Shown here in pieces: positions 7,973-15,635 of a stretch of 33,633 nt of DNA. The position numbers were made by a program, and so were the translations under genes. Position 1 is the first letter of the stretch, and each line of letters begins with the position of its first letter. The DNA is taken from the NCBI GenBank assembly GCA_016212295.1, contig JACRGO010000072.1:1-33633 (forward strand), in the 5' to 3' direction. A model generated the notes under the pieces. That model searched no databases, was not told the origin of the DNA, and saw nothing but the letters and a program-made list of their open reading frames with translations. Source of the stretch: Nitrospinota bacterium. GTDB lineage: Bacteria; Nitrospinota; Nitrospinia; JACRGO01.

Positions 7973-8710
7973 ATGATAAAAATCCTTTTTCGAGCCAGGA
8001 ATTTCCTGGATTTCATGTTTTTTTCCAGGTATCTTTCAAAGAACCGTTTGGAAAAGCTCTTTTTCAAGCAGTTCTTTTCCGTTGCCCCTTATCCGGATAT
8101 CGAAAGCGCGCCTCACGGCAAAAAGGTGTGCGTGATCTCCCCTCACATCGATGACGACGCCATAGGTTGCGGCGGGTTCATTTCATTGCTGAAAAAAAAC
8201 AATTGCTCAATTACGGTTTACTATATTGACGGCGGGGATGAAATCCGAAGAAAAGAGGCGGAAGAACTGCAAAGGCTGGTTCATTATGACGAAAGAATCT
8301 TCGGCAATGAAGAAAAAATCGATTTCAGCTTCATCCTGAAAAACAACTTTGATATTATTCTGCTGCCTGATTATTTCGACAACCACCACTTTCACCACCA
8401 AGCGGCAAAATCATTTTTCAATTTTCTGAGGGGCGCCAGCCCTCCCTTGGAAAACCTGTCCTTGTATTTTTATGAAATATGGTCCCCGCTGGTCCCGAAC
8501 GTCGTCGTGGATATATCGTCCGTTATAGACGCCAAAAAAGAATATATCAATGTATTTGCTTCCCAGTCAGCGGACAAGGATTATGCGCGGGCCGCCATTG
8601 GACTTAACCAGTACCGCTCCTTATCCTTCCCGGCCAGGTCCTGCGCCTACGCCGAGGCCTTTTTCAAAATATCCTCCGTGCAATTAGTTTCTTTTCTGAA
8701 GCGGATTTAG
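7973..8710 (+). CDS. PIG-L/LmbE-family deacetylase
   Basis: Members of this zinc-dependent family remove N-acetyl groups from GlcNAc-type sugars or related metabolites. The 245-residue protein has the signature SPHIDDDAIGCGG (H58, D60, D61 as the metal and catalytic set). A histidine-rich segment HHFHHQAA near residue 140 supplies the further zinc ligand. The first 45 residues are hydrophobic/basic and not part of the conserved core, so they could be a membrane-associating extension. The ATG has only a weak ribosome-binding site. The gene converges on the O-antigen ligase gene and shares the four bases ttag with it at the stops. Deacetylation of an amino sugar in the glycan made by the neighbouring enzymes is the likely job. 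Confidence 0.9.
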   Translation: MIKILFRARNFLDFMFFSRYLSKNRLEKLFFKQFFSVAPYPDIESAPHGKKVCVISPHIDDDAIGCGGFISLLKKNNCSITVYYIDGGDEIRRKEAEELQRLVHYDERIFGNEEKIDFSFILKNNFDIILLPDYFDNHHFHHQAAKSFFNFLRGASPPLENLSLYFYEIWSPLVPNVVVDISSVIDAKKEYINVFASQSADKDYARAAIGLNQYRSLSFPARSCAYAEAFFKISSVQLVSFLKRI

Positions 8711-10266
8711 CGTAACAAATCCATGTTTCTGACCAGAGTCGGACTTCCAGGATGAAATCCAGGAGGGGCCACCATGCCCTGAGGTGGTGGAAAAACTTCC
8801 ACCGGCGGGAGGATTTTAGCGGCTTCTTTTTCCCTAAGGGCGGCGAGGGCCGCTGCCTCCTCGGCTTCAAGCGTCGGCAGCATCAAAACTATGCCCGCCA
8901 AGAACCAAAAAGGCTCCATGACACGCACGATGATAAACGTATTGGCCCCCAAGGCATGGGCGCAAAGGCCGACAAAACCGGCCATGAAGCCATGGGCTAT
9001 GCCCCTATGGAATGGGGACTCCACGGTTTGGAAGACCCGGTAGCTTTCCTGGAATATCTTCACCAAAAGGATTAAAAAAGTACAAATGCCGATGAGGCCG
9101 GTATCGATAAGGACCTTGAAAAACTGCGCGTCCACGAAGCTATAGCCCGTGACTCCGTACCCCTGAAGAGGCCTCTTCTGCCAGTCCTGAATAATGCTTT
9201 TCATGCTCTCCAGCCTGGCGGTGGTGGAGGTGTCGAGGGCCACGGCGCCCAATTTCGCCTGCTTCCTGTGTTTAGCGGCCTTTTGAGTGAATGTATACAT
9301 GAACCTGTCCTTCACGTTCTTGGGAACTATGACTGGAAGAAGCAGCGCGACTATCAGGCCGGAGACCACCAAGGTCGCCTTTTTCTTGCTGAAAATTATC
9401 CACATACCGTAGACAAAGGGCACACCCATCCATGTCCCGCGGGAACCGGTGGCCAACAATGGAAGGATAATAATAAAAAAATTCCAAAACAATAACCTCC
9501 GGATCCATGGAATGGTCAGATGCAGGTATAAGCCGCCATTCAAGGCCATTATCAAGAGGAGATACCCTCCCATGGTGTTCGGCTCACCCTGTTCGCCTTC
9601 AAACGGGGCGGTGACCCGTCCCCCGGCGGGTATTTGGGCCAAACCGACTATGCAAACCACCAGGCAGGTCAACATTATCACCTTGATAAAGGATTTCACC
9701 TGGTCTTCCTTGTGGATGTAGTTTATGACCGCGTAGAAAACCACGTAATACTCGAAATATTTCAGCACGAAGAAAAAACCGGCGACCGGGCGGACATTGC
9801 CCATCATCATCCCCACGATAGTGGAGAATACGCAGGCCAGAAGATAGAACCCGATGTATTTGTTCAGGGGGGTCTTACCAACTATCCCTATGTCCTTGGC
9901 CACGGCCATCCTTCCAAGGTAGCTGAGCATCATCACCACCAGAAGAAGGTCATCAATGCGAATGGCGATGGACTTTTTTGCCTCCATTCCTCCCTGGCCG
10001 CCTTCTCCGCCGCCGATCCCTATCTCTGGGGAAAGCAGCATGGACAATATCAGTATATAAAGGGCAATTTCGGTTTTTACGAACGCGACAACGAAAAAGA
10101 AGATCCCGATCCCGACACCCAAGGCCACCCCTAGATTGACCCTTGGCAAAAACATGGAAACCAAAATGCATATTGGAATGATGGCCATAAGGACGATAGG
10201 CGCCTGGCCTTCATCGTTTTCAAGATATTGGCGGGAAAATTGTTTTTTAAAATATATACAATCCAT
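8707..10266 (-). CDS. O-antigen ligase/polymerase-family membrane protein (Wzy/WaaL-like)
   Basis: The 519-residue protein has about 11-12 hydrophobic segments. The Wzy_C core includes the conserved LLATGSRGTWMG near residue 295 and a large periplasmic loop (PLQGYGVTGYSF). Such enzymes transfer or polymerise undecaprenyl-linked glycan at the periplasmic face of the inner membrane. A glycine-rich stretch (PEIGIGGGEGGQGG, about residue 85) and a proline-rich charged tail of about 55 residues (ILPPVEVFPPPQGM within it) are unusual additions. Whether it acts as ligase or polymerase cannot be decided from sequence. It is convergent with the deacetylase gene and belongs functionally with the glycan block to its left. 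Confidence 0.88.
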   Translation of the reverse strand: MDCIYFKKQFSRQYLENDEGQAPIVLMAIIPICILVSMFLPRVNLGVALGVGIGIFFFVVAFVKTEIALYILILSMLLSPEIGIGGGEGGQGGMEAKKSIAIRIDDLLLVVMMLSYLGRMAVAKDIGIVGKTPLNKYIGFYLLACVFSTIVGMMMGNVRPVAGFFFVLKYFEYYVVFYAVINYIHKEDQVKSFIKVIMLTCLVVCIVGLAQIPAGGRVTAPFEGEQGEPNTMGGYLLLIMALNGGLYLHLTIPWIRRLLFWNFFIIILPLLATGSRGTWMGVPFVYGMWIIFSKKKATLVVSGLIVALLLPVIVPKNVKDRFMYTFTQKAAKHRKQAKLGAVALDTSTTARLESMKSIIQDWQKRPLQGYGVTGYSFVDAQFFKVLIDTGLIGICTFLILLVKIFQESYRVFQTVESPFHRGIAHGFMAGFVGLCAHALGANTFIIVRVMEPFWFLAGIVLMLPTLEAEEAAALAALREKEAAKILPPVEVFPPPQGMVAPPGFHPGSPTLVRNMDLLR

Positions 10267-10688
10267 AAAATTATCAAAAAAATTAACCGCGGAGACACAG
10301 AGACGCAGAGATTTTGTAACCGTTCACAGGGTTGTCATGAAAAACCAGAGAAAGCCTCATTAGCTTTTTTTGCATCCCCCTTGGTCCCCCTTGCCAAGGG
10401 GGAATACAAGGAAACCCCGGAGCAGAGCTCCGAGGAATTCTTTCGATTAAAACAGGTCCCATTTTAGCGGCATTTTCCGTATTCCCCTTAGGGGCGTTAT
10501 CCCGTATTCCCCCTTACCAAAGGGGGACCAAGGGGGATGTGGTTTCCCCTGCAATTGAGCGTGAAGCCGTTTTCCATGCCGCCTCGTGAAAGGCTATGAA
10601 AATTTATAAAATGATTAGGTTCCATTGTTTTTTTTCTCCGCGTCTTTGCGCCTCCGCGGTGAAAAAATTTTTAAATTTCAAATATTTT
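10267..10688. repeat. Nested dyad filling the ligase-protease gap
   Basis: Outer arms at 10286-10310 and 10636-10660 are complementary variants of ccgcggagacacagagacg. Inside them are inner arms at 10373-10407 and 10504-10539, complementary variants of catcccccttggtccccctt. The inner arms are themselves partly palindromic. The centre contains another short palindrome (ggagcagagctcc). No coding sequence is visible in this 422-base gap. The arrangement looks like successive insertion of palindromic units near the centre of older ones. Confidence 0.85.
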
Positions 10689-12329
10689 TTACTCTCGTTC
10701 TATTAAAACAGAAAGTGTCATACGTTTTCCAAAGGCGGAAATATTTTTCAAGGAAATCCCGGACTCCTTCCCGCCGTTTAATTTGGTGGAAGGAAGGGTG
10801 GCGGGATCAAAGGCCGTCTTATTGCCTTTAAAGAAGAACATCCTGGTCGCGGCCTTGGACAAGCCCGCGTCAAGCAGACTATGCCCCAAGGCGCCCTCGT
10901 TGGCCTCCTCCACGTCCACGCCCTTGTTTCGAGAGTCAGCGTTTATGAGGTTGGGGCCGTATTTATTTTTCACTACCCTGCCGTCAATGTGGTAAATCGC
11001 CACTCCCCCGTGGGAGCGGTTCCCGGCGTGATGCCTGAAGCCCGCGTCGAAACCGGAAAACTCTCGATTTTCCAAGAGAAAGTATTGATCGGGATCGGGC
11101 GTGTTGATCCTGAAAATTGATTTTGGATTGGCGTCCACCTTTGGCATGGCGATGGCCTTTGAGGAAGCGACGGACTCCACCTCTCCCCATGCGAGAAACT
11201 CCTTGCTCCAGGCGCAGGGATAGGTGGGCAAGGCGCCTGGATGCCGGCCCTTGTCCGCCCCCCACAGGCCGGTCCCCATGATGCAAAAATCTCCGACCCC
11301 CTCCGAATCTCCATTGCCTGGATTGGTGTCATACAGGTCCGGCAGATCAAATAAAAGATGCCCAAGTTCATGCGCTATGATCCCGATGGTGGCCGGATGG
11401 TCCCTGTGAATCTCGCCGAATTGCGCGTAATCTTTTAAGATTACACCATCCAGGACAGGATTTCCCACTGTGGACATCACGGAACGGTGGCCGTACACGG
11501 AAGGGGAGTCGGGATGGAAGGCATGGTCGAAACCGGCCACGATTATGAGAATGGATAACTCGCCCGGCTCCAGGATGCCGTTTCCATCGGCGTCGTAAGA
11601 TGAGTAATCGATATAACCATCAGCCATCTCCACAGCGTCCCTGGTTAATTGCTGGTTCCTTGAATCCAGGTCGTAACCAGTGTCAGGGTGCGGCGATGGC
11701 ATACGAAGCCAGCCGATGAATCCATCGTTTCCCGTCCCGTGGCTTTCATGAGCGGGAGAGATGGAAACGGCGGAATAGGACGACCTTTTAAAATAATCAC
11801 TGACGCTGCCGGATGGTCCGAAAACCAGGCCGCTTATCTCAGAAGCTGAATAAGTGGAAGGCCGGTCCGGGAAATCGATGCCTATAACCAGGACGGACTT
11901 AGCCCCTCTGGCTGGTTTTCCAAGGGATTTTTCCCCGGCGTCCAAGCTTTGATTCCAGGCTTGCAGACCCTGGATGCTCTTCCTGGGCGGCTGGAGCTTT
12001 TTAGGTATGCCCCATTTCAGCGGCTCCATTTCGCCTACAACAGGCCGATGCTTTATTCGCGGCGCCAGGCCACCTTCGGCGCTCCCCTCCCTTGGCAAAA
12101 GATATTCCCAGCAGCCGGAGTGTTTATTAAACTGTATGGCATATCCCTCCGTTGTTTCCATCCAGTTATGAAATTCATCGCCGGATTGCCTGGCCTCGAA
12201 GCTATGTCCCGATGGCTGCCGCAGGCGGATGGGGCCGTCAAAGGCCGGCGCCCCAAAGGATTTTCCAGTGGAAAGGATGGCAAGACAAAGGACAATCAAG
12301 AAAAGGGTGTTTCGGCTCACGAATTCCAT
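10689..12329 (-). CDS. Secreted M6-family (immune-inhibitor-A-like) metalloprotease
   Basis: The protein (546 residues) starts with a signal peptide: a hydrophobic run TLFLIVLCLAIL at residues about 8-19, with probable cleavage near SFG/AP. The N-terminal region carries SGHSFEARQSGDEFHNW and YAIQFNKHSGCWEYL, as in M6-domain proteins. The catalytic domain has HELGHLLFDLPDLYD (zinc ligands in HExxH, about residue 320). Further on are GDFCIMGTGLWG and YFLLENREFSGFD with YHIDGRVV, all typical of the family. No C-terminal anchoring or sorting domain is obvious. The protein is probably exported and degrades extracellular or envelope protein. It has no operon partner; repeats surround it. Confidence 0.9.
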   Translation of the reverse strand: MEFVSRNTLFLIVLCLAILSTGKSFGAPAFDGPIRLRQPSGHSFEARQSGDEFHNWMETTEGYAIQFNKHSGCWEYLLPREGSAEGGLAPRIKHRPVVGEMEPLKWGIPKKLQPPRKSIQGLQAWNQSLDAGEKSLGKPARGAKSVLVIGIDFPDRPSTYSASEISGLVFGPSGSVSDYFKRSSYSAVSISPAHESHGTGNDGFIGWLRMPSPHPDTGYDLDSRNQQLTRDAVEMADGYIDYSSYDADGNGILEPGELSILIIVAGFDHAFHPDSPSVYGHRSVMSTVGNPVLDGVILKDYAQFGEIHRDHPATIGIIAHELGHLLFDLPDLYDTNPGNGDSEGVGDFCIMGTGLWGADKGRHPGALPTYPCAWSKEFLAWGEVESVASSKAIAMPKVDANPKSIFRINTPDPDQYFLLENREFSGFDAGFRHHAGNRSHGGVAIYHIDGRVVKNKYGPNLINADSRNKGVDVEEANEGALGHSLLDAGLSKAATRMFFFKGNKTAFDPATLPSTKLNGGKESGISLKNISAFGKRMTLSVLIERE

Positions 12330-12390
12330 AATAAGCTTTTAGAGCAATAGTTCATGGGCGCGGCATGGAGTTTCTCCGCTATTTGTCCAT

Positions 12391-12450
12391 AGTGCGACGT
12401 GGCTTAAAAAACTTGCGCGGACAACGCAAATTTCTGAACGTAATAATATA
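12391..12450 (-). repeat. 60-bp interspersed repeat, copy A
   Basis: This copy is the inverse of copy B at 14222-14283, with roughly 90% identity judged by eye. The shared core is aaaaaacttgcgcgg. A shorter stretch, ccatagtgcgacgtggc, recurs at 20182-20198. The pair A/B flanks the IS remnant and the PhnP-like gene in inverted orientation. Confidence 0.88.
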
Positions 12451-12725
12451 GTGCGTTGGCTATAATCGATTAGATTATATAGATGGCGGCCAGTTAAAAC
12501 AATTCCATGATCAATGGGTTGAAGAGGCCCATGAAAAAAAGTGCCTCCACAAAATCATCAACATAGCGGCCATGAAACCTGATTTTAAAACCCCGTTTTG
12601 CAAAATGATCAAATTCATTTGTCATTTCTTAGCGCCTTTGCGCCTTCGTATGAGTTATCATTTTTTTAACAAGAGATACAGATGTTTTTATTTTCACACA
12701 AAGCCACTAAGCCACAAAGGTTAAA

Positions 12726-12760
12726 TAATAAAAAAGCCTGCCCGATAAACAGGCAGGCTT
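12726..12760 (-). terminator. Rho-independent terminator, minus strand
   Basis: The stem aagcctgcc (12734-12742) pairs perfectly with ggcaggctt (12752-12760) over nine bases around a nine-base loop. On the minus strand it is followed by a run of T (complement of the A tract at 12729-12735). It would stop leftward transcripts, for example readthrough from the PhnP-like gene at 13263-14024. Confidence 0.7.
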
Positions 12761-12881
12761 AAACAGGTATTTTGGCTGAAAAGATTCAGGCCGGAGTTCC
12801 TTCCTTTAAAATAGCCATTAGACCTCGCAATGCCTTATAAAATCAGCTCATAAGTCTTTTTTTGTTTTTCTTTTTGTAGCC

Positions 12882-13082
12882 ATGTATATGGACTCTATTC
12901 CTAACCGCAACTCTCCTCCTGCTATTTTGCCGCGAGAATCTTATCGTGACGGCAAGAAGGGGAAGCAAATTATTGTTTATGGGCTCATGACGGATTCCGG
13001 TGGAAGGCCGGTAGCGGTGGATGTATATCCCGGGAACGCGGGAGATTCCACAACGATTCCTGATCAGAGCCCCGTGCGGTAG
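12882..13082 (+). pseudogene. Internally deleted IS1634/IS4-type transposase remnant
   Basis: The 66-residue frame joins two transposase-like pieces. The first, PNRNSPPAILPRESYRDG, matches the usual N-terminus of IS1634-type enzymes. The second, YGLMTDSGGRPVAVDVYPGN, matches an internal segment near the first catalytic aspartate. In intact enzymes these are separated by well over 100 residues, so an internal deletion is implied. The frame ends shortly afterwards at a stop. Downstream (13083-13200) only a short unassigned open stretch (EKLAGFIVAAPRGASK) remains. The element cannot encode a functional transposase. Confidence 0.75.
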
Positions 13083-13202
13083 TTCTGCATGCGGGGACCT
13101 GTGAGGGGACAGTTGGGCAACTGGCTGTTCTACCTTGATGGCAGAATACAGGAAAAACTCGCTGGCTTCATAGTGGCGGCGCCGCGTGGAGCCAGCAAGT
13201 AA

Positions 13203-13267
13203 ATTTTTTCATATTCTGGTCCCTGGCTCCTGGCCCCTGTTTTTCTGTCCGCCCGAAGTGCGTTAAT
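13203..13267. repeat. ccctggctcctggcccc repeat ending in a gcgttaattt motif, copy 1
   Basis: This roughly 62-base segment recurs in the same orientation at 15800-15868. Both copies have a T-rich lead, word repeats of ctggcccctgg, another T run, and then cgtccgaaaggcgttaattt-like sequence. Here the motif contains the stop codon of the PhnP-like gene (TAA, complement of 13263-13265). Confidence 0.8.
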
Positions 13268-14024
13268 TTAAATCCAAGACCATGCCGTCATAGGCTAGCT
13301 CAACGTTTTCAGGCAGACGGTACTCCCCGTGGTAATCAATCTGATGTCCAAGATGGGTGAGTATCCCTTTCCTTGGCCTGGCCTTTTCCAGGAGGTCCAG
13401 GGCCTGGGAAATATTGAAATGGGTGCGGTGGGGCTCAGGTCTAAGGGCGTTGATGAACATGAGGTCCAGATTTTCAATATATGCCAGGGAAGAGGCCGGA
13501 AACTCGCTGCAATCCGTTATGTATGCCACATCGCCGATCCTGTACCCTAGTATTTCCAGTCTCCCGTGAATCACGGGGATGGGCTGGATTTTCAGGCCGA
13601 ACAATTCGAAGGCGTTTTCCACAGTGAACATGTCGAGTTGTGGTATCCCTCCGCCCACCTGTGTGCCGTCGTCGAAGATATAATAGAATATCCTGTGGAT
13701 GTTGGCGATGGTTTCCTTATTGGCATAGCAGGGGATGCGTCCGTTTTGGATGTGGTTGAAACTCCGGAGTTCGTCGATGCCGTGCACATGGTCAGCGTGG
13801 GAATGGGTGAAGAGGACCGCGTCTATCCTCCTGATTCCGTAAAGCAGGGCCTGCTGGCGGAGGTCCGTGGAGGTGTCGATCAGGATGCTCTTTTCTCCAG
13901 AGGAAAGGAATAGGGAGGAGCGCAGCCTTTTGTTCTTCACGGAAGAGGAGACGCATACAGGGCAATCGCAGCCGATAAACGGGACGCCTGTGCTGGTGCC
14001 TGAGCCTAAAACGGTAATACGCAT
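13263..14024 (-). CDS. PhnP-like metallo-beta-lactamase-fold phosphodiesterase
   Basis: The 253-residue protein opens with the GSGTSTGVPFIGCDCPVC segment of the PhnP group; C19, C21 and C24 form the structural zinc site. The metal-binding motif HSHADH (H74, H76, D78, H79) follows, with further ligands in PVIHGR, YITDCSEFP and THLGHQ. PhnP itself cleaves phosphoribosyl cyclic phosphate, but many homologues outside phosphonate operons have unknown substrates. No phn genes are nearby, so the substrate is open. The stop codon sits in an intergenic repeat motif. A terminator for this strand lies some 500 bases downstream, beyond the transposase remnant. Confidence 0.9.
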   Translation of the reverse strand: MRITVLGSGTSTGVPFIGCDCPVCVSSSVKNKRLRSSLFLSSGEKSILIDTSTDLRQQALLYGIRRIDAVLFTHSHADHVHGIDELRSFNHIQNGRIPCYANKETIANIHRIFYYIFDDGTQVGGGIPQLDMFTVENAFELFGLKIQPIPVIHGRLEILGYRIGDVAYITDCSEFPASSLAYIENLDLMFINALRPEPHRTHFNISQALDLLEKARPRKGILTHLGHQIDYHGEYRLPENVELAYDGMVLDLN

Positions 14025-14328
14025 GGGAGCTCCAGTTCTACCTAATATTTCTATTTAGAGGCTGAATTTTTCATTTAGAAAGTTTTTCCTGCCTTCCTGG
14101 CTTCCTAATATACTAATATTTATAAGGAATGCAGGGTTTCGGGAAAAGTATAATACAATGTACAATATTGGCGCGGCGGTACTCAACTTGACTAAATGCC
14201 GGTGCTAAGTTATATTCGATTTATATTATTACGTTCAGCAATTTGCGTTTTCCGCGCAAGTTTTTTGAGCCAGTCGCACAGTGCTTTTAAAAAGCGCCGT
14301 GGTTTTTCAGGCAAGGAAGCGGTGGATA
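14025..14328. other. Divergent gap between PhnP-like and macro-domain genes
   Basis: No gene is visible. The gap contains copy B of the 60-bp repeat (14222-14283), followed directly by a segment (14284-14331) that is repeated just after the macro-domain gene (14859-14901). AT-rich sequence at 14110-14220 probably carries promoters for both flanking genes, but I cannot place them. Confidence 0.5.
14222..14283 (+). repeat. 60-bp interspersed repeat, copy B
   Basis: It is the inverse of copy A (12391-12450), with the core ccgcgcaagttttttgagcc. A diverged third copy in this same orientation is at 25954-26000 (shared pieces tattattacg and aatttgcgttt). It ends at the start of the direct repeat before the macro-domain gene. 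Confidence 0.88.
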
Positions 14329-14862
14329 ATGGAAGCCAAGGTAAAAAATTCGGTAATTGAATTAAAGCAGGGGGACATCACCGATCTGGACGTTGACGCG
14401 ATTGTCAACGCCGCCAATGCCCAACTCATCTTGGGCGGCGGGGTGGCGGGCGCGATCAGGAGAAAAGGGGGCTCAGCCATTCAGGAGGAATGCAATAAAA
14501 TCGGAGGGACCTTCGTGGGAGGGGCCGTTGCCACCACCGGCGGCGCCCTGAAGGCGAACTACGTCATCCATGCCGCTGGACCCCGAATGGGGGAGGGGGA
14601 CGAGGACGAGAAACTAAGGAACGCCACCCTTAACAGTTTAAAAGTGGCGGAGGAAAAGGGCGTTAGCGCTATCGCCTTCCCGGCCATCAGCACCGGGATT
14701 TTCGGCTTCCCCATCCACCGCTGCGCGAAAATAATGCTCCTCGAATCCAAAAATTACCTTGAAGGAGAAACGCGGATATCACGCGTCATATTTTGTCTTT
14801 TTGATAAACCGGGCTTTGACGTCTTTGCCTCGGAATTGAAGAATATCGTCAACACATTTTAA
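14329..14862 (+). CDS. Macro-domain protein (ADP-ribose/O-acetyl-ADP-ribose hydrolase type)
   Basis: Macro domains of this stand-alone MacroD/YmdB type bind ADP-ribose and hydrolyse O-acetyl-ADP-ribose or ADP-ribosyl esters. The 178-residue protein has LKQGDITDLDVDAIVNAANA at residues about 8-27, the glycine loop LGGGVAGAIRRKGG, NYVIHAAGP, and AFPAISTGIFGFP. These are the usual ligand-binding segments. I chose the ATG at 14329, with an upstream aaggaag, over a GTG at 14281. The longer form would translate repeat sequence and lacks family support. The gene is flanked by a 40-base direct repeat, and the TAA stop lies in a 15-bp terminal repeat. No toxin or ADP-ribosyltransferase partner is adjacent. 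Confidence 0.92.
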   Translation: MEAKVKNSVIELKQGDITDLDVDAIVNAANAQLILGGGVAGAIRRKGGSAIQEECNKIGGTFVGGAVATTGGALKANYVIHAAGPRMGEGDEDEKLRNATLNSLKVAEEKGVSAIAFPAISTGIFGFPIHRCAKIMLLESKNYLEGETRISRVIFCLFDKPGFDVFASELKNIVNTF

Positions 14863-14992
14863 AAAAGCGCCGTAGTTTTCAGACAAAGAAGCGGATAGTA
14901 AACGCAAAAAAAGCAAGGGCATGATGCGTCGTGCCCCAACATGCTGAAACGCTCTAATTTCATGGAAATAAATCAAAGGCGCTTTTTTAAAA
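14857..14992. repeat. 136-bp element with perfect 15-bp terminal inverted repeats
   Basis: The left end (14857-14871, ttttaaaaaagcgcc) and right end (14978-14992, ggcgcttttttaaaa) are perfect inverted complements. The interior has no long frame. The left end includes the macro-domain stop codon. The first 40 or so bases recur, diverged, at 14284-14331 before the same gene. It resembles a MITE, but no target-site duplication is clear. Confidence 0.75.
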
Positions 14993-15056
14993 TGCGTTGA
15001 CTATCCGGCTGGATGTGAGAGTAGCCCATATCCACTTATTTTTTACGTTTACTATA

Positions 15057-15635
15057 ATGACAGAGACCAAGGAAATCCAGGTCAATTACTTTCCCTTTGT
15101 ATTGCTGGCAACGGCCTTCCTGTCCATTTATGTCTGGAATTTCAACCGGGTGGATATCTCCACGCAGTCCACGAACGCCTCGCAAATTGAATTCCCGGCG
15201 GAGAATTACCGGGCGCCGGATTTTTCCCTGAAGGACATAAACGGCAATAAAGTAACCTTGTCGGCTTACAGGGGGCGGGTGGTTTTTCTGAATTTCTGGG
15301 CCACTTGGTGCGTGACCTGCGAGGAGGAAATGCCCTCCATGGAAAAACTCTATCAACGCTTCAAGGACGCGCCCTTCGAGATGTTGACTGTGAGCGTAGA
15401 CAAGGATGGAGCAAAACAAGTCAAGCCCTACCTGAAGAAATTCGGACTCACCTTTCCAGTGCTCCTCGACCCGGACAGCGCCGTGGCCAAGCTTTATAAA
15501 ACCACCGGGGTGCCGGAGACCTTCATCATCAACAAGGAGGGCCTTATAGTCCACAAGGCCGTTGGGCCCAGGGATTGGTCCAAGCAGACCGTGATGGAAA
15601 CCTTTGAGAAGATGACCGGTTCGCGGAGACGCTGA
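15057..15635 (+). CDS. TlpA/ResA-like membrane-anchored thioredoxin
   Basis: These proteins are tethered outside the cytoplasmic membrane and reduce or exchange disulfides, often in cytochrome c maturation. The chosen start (15057, MTETKEIQVN) is followed by a hydrophobic anchor (PFVLLATAFLSIYVW, residues about 12-26). The thioredoxin fold then begins at YRAPDFSLKDINGNKV. The active site FWATWCVTC supplies the redox pair C86/C89 by my count. The downstream GVPETFIINKEG contains the conserved cis-proline. An upstream TTG at 14997 would add 20 residues partly from repeat DNA and is less likely. No cytochrome maturation genes are adjacent, so the partner is unknown. Confidence 0.9.
   Translation: MTETKEIQVNYFPFVLLATAFLSIYVWNFNRVDISTQSTNASQIEFPAENYRAPDFSLKDINGNKVTLSAYRGRVVFLNFWATWCVTCEEEMPSMEKLYQRFKDAPFEMLTVSVDKDGAKQVKPYLKKFGLTFPVLLDPDSAVAKLYKTTGVPETFIINKEGLIVHKAVGPRDWSKQTVMETFEKMTGSRRR

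Larger units (their letters stand above)
12330..12881. other. Intergenic tract with repeats and a possible decayed coding fragment
   Basis: The tract holds copy A of a 60-bp repeat (12391-12450). A frame open from about 12452 to 12720 on the plus strand has no ATG start and reads IDGGQLKQFHDQWVEEAHEK and INIAAMKPDF. It looks protein-like for the first 50 codons and then becomes repeat sequence. I do not recognise it. Words related to the gcgcctttgcgcctt repeats appear at 12630-12720. A minus-strand terminator lies at 12726-12760. Confidence 0.4.

Noticed and set aside
9634-10134. Open frame opposite the O-antigen ligase gene
   Set aside because: The histidine-rich, low-complexity translation is a typical shadow of transmembrane codons on the other strand.
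12452-12720. ATG-less open frame with IDGGQLKQFHDQWVEEAHEK
   Set aside because: It may be a decayed gene fragment, but without a start, a family match or an intact end I do not list it as a gene.
14281-14328. Upstream GTG start for the macro-domain gene
   Set aside because: The added residues would be encoded by a repeat and match nothing in the family; the ATG at 14329 has a better ribosome-binding site.
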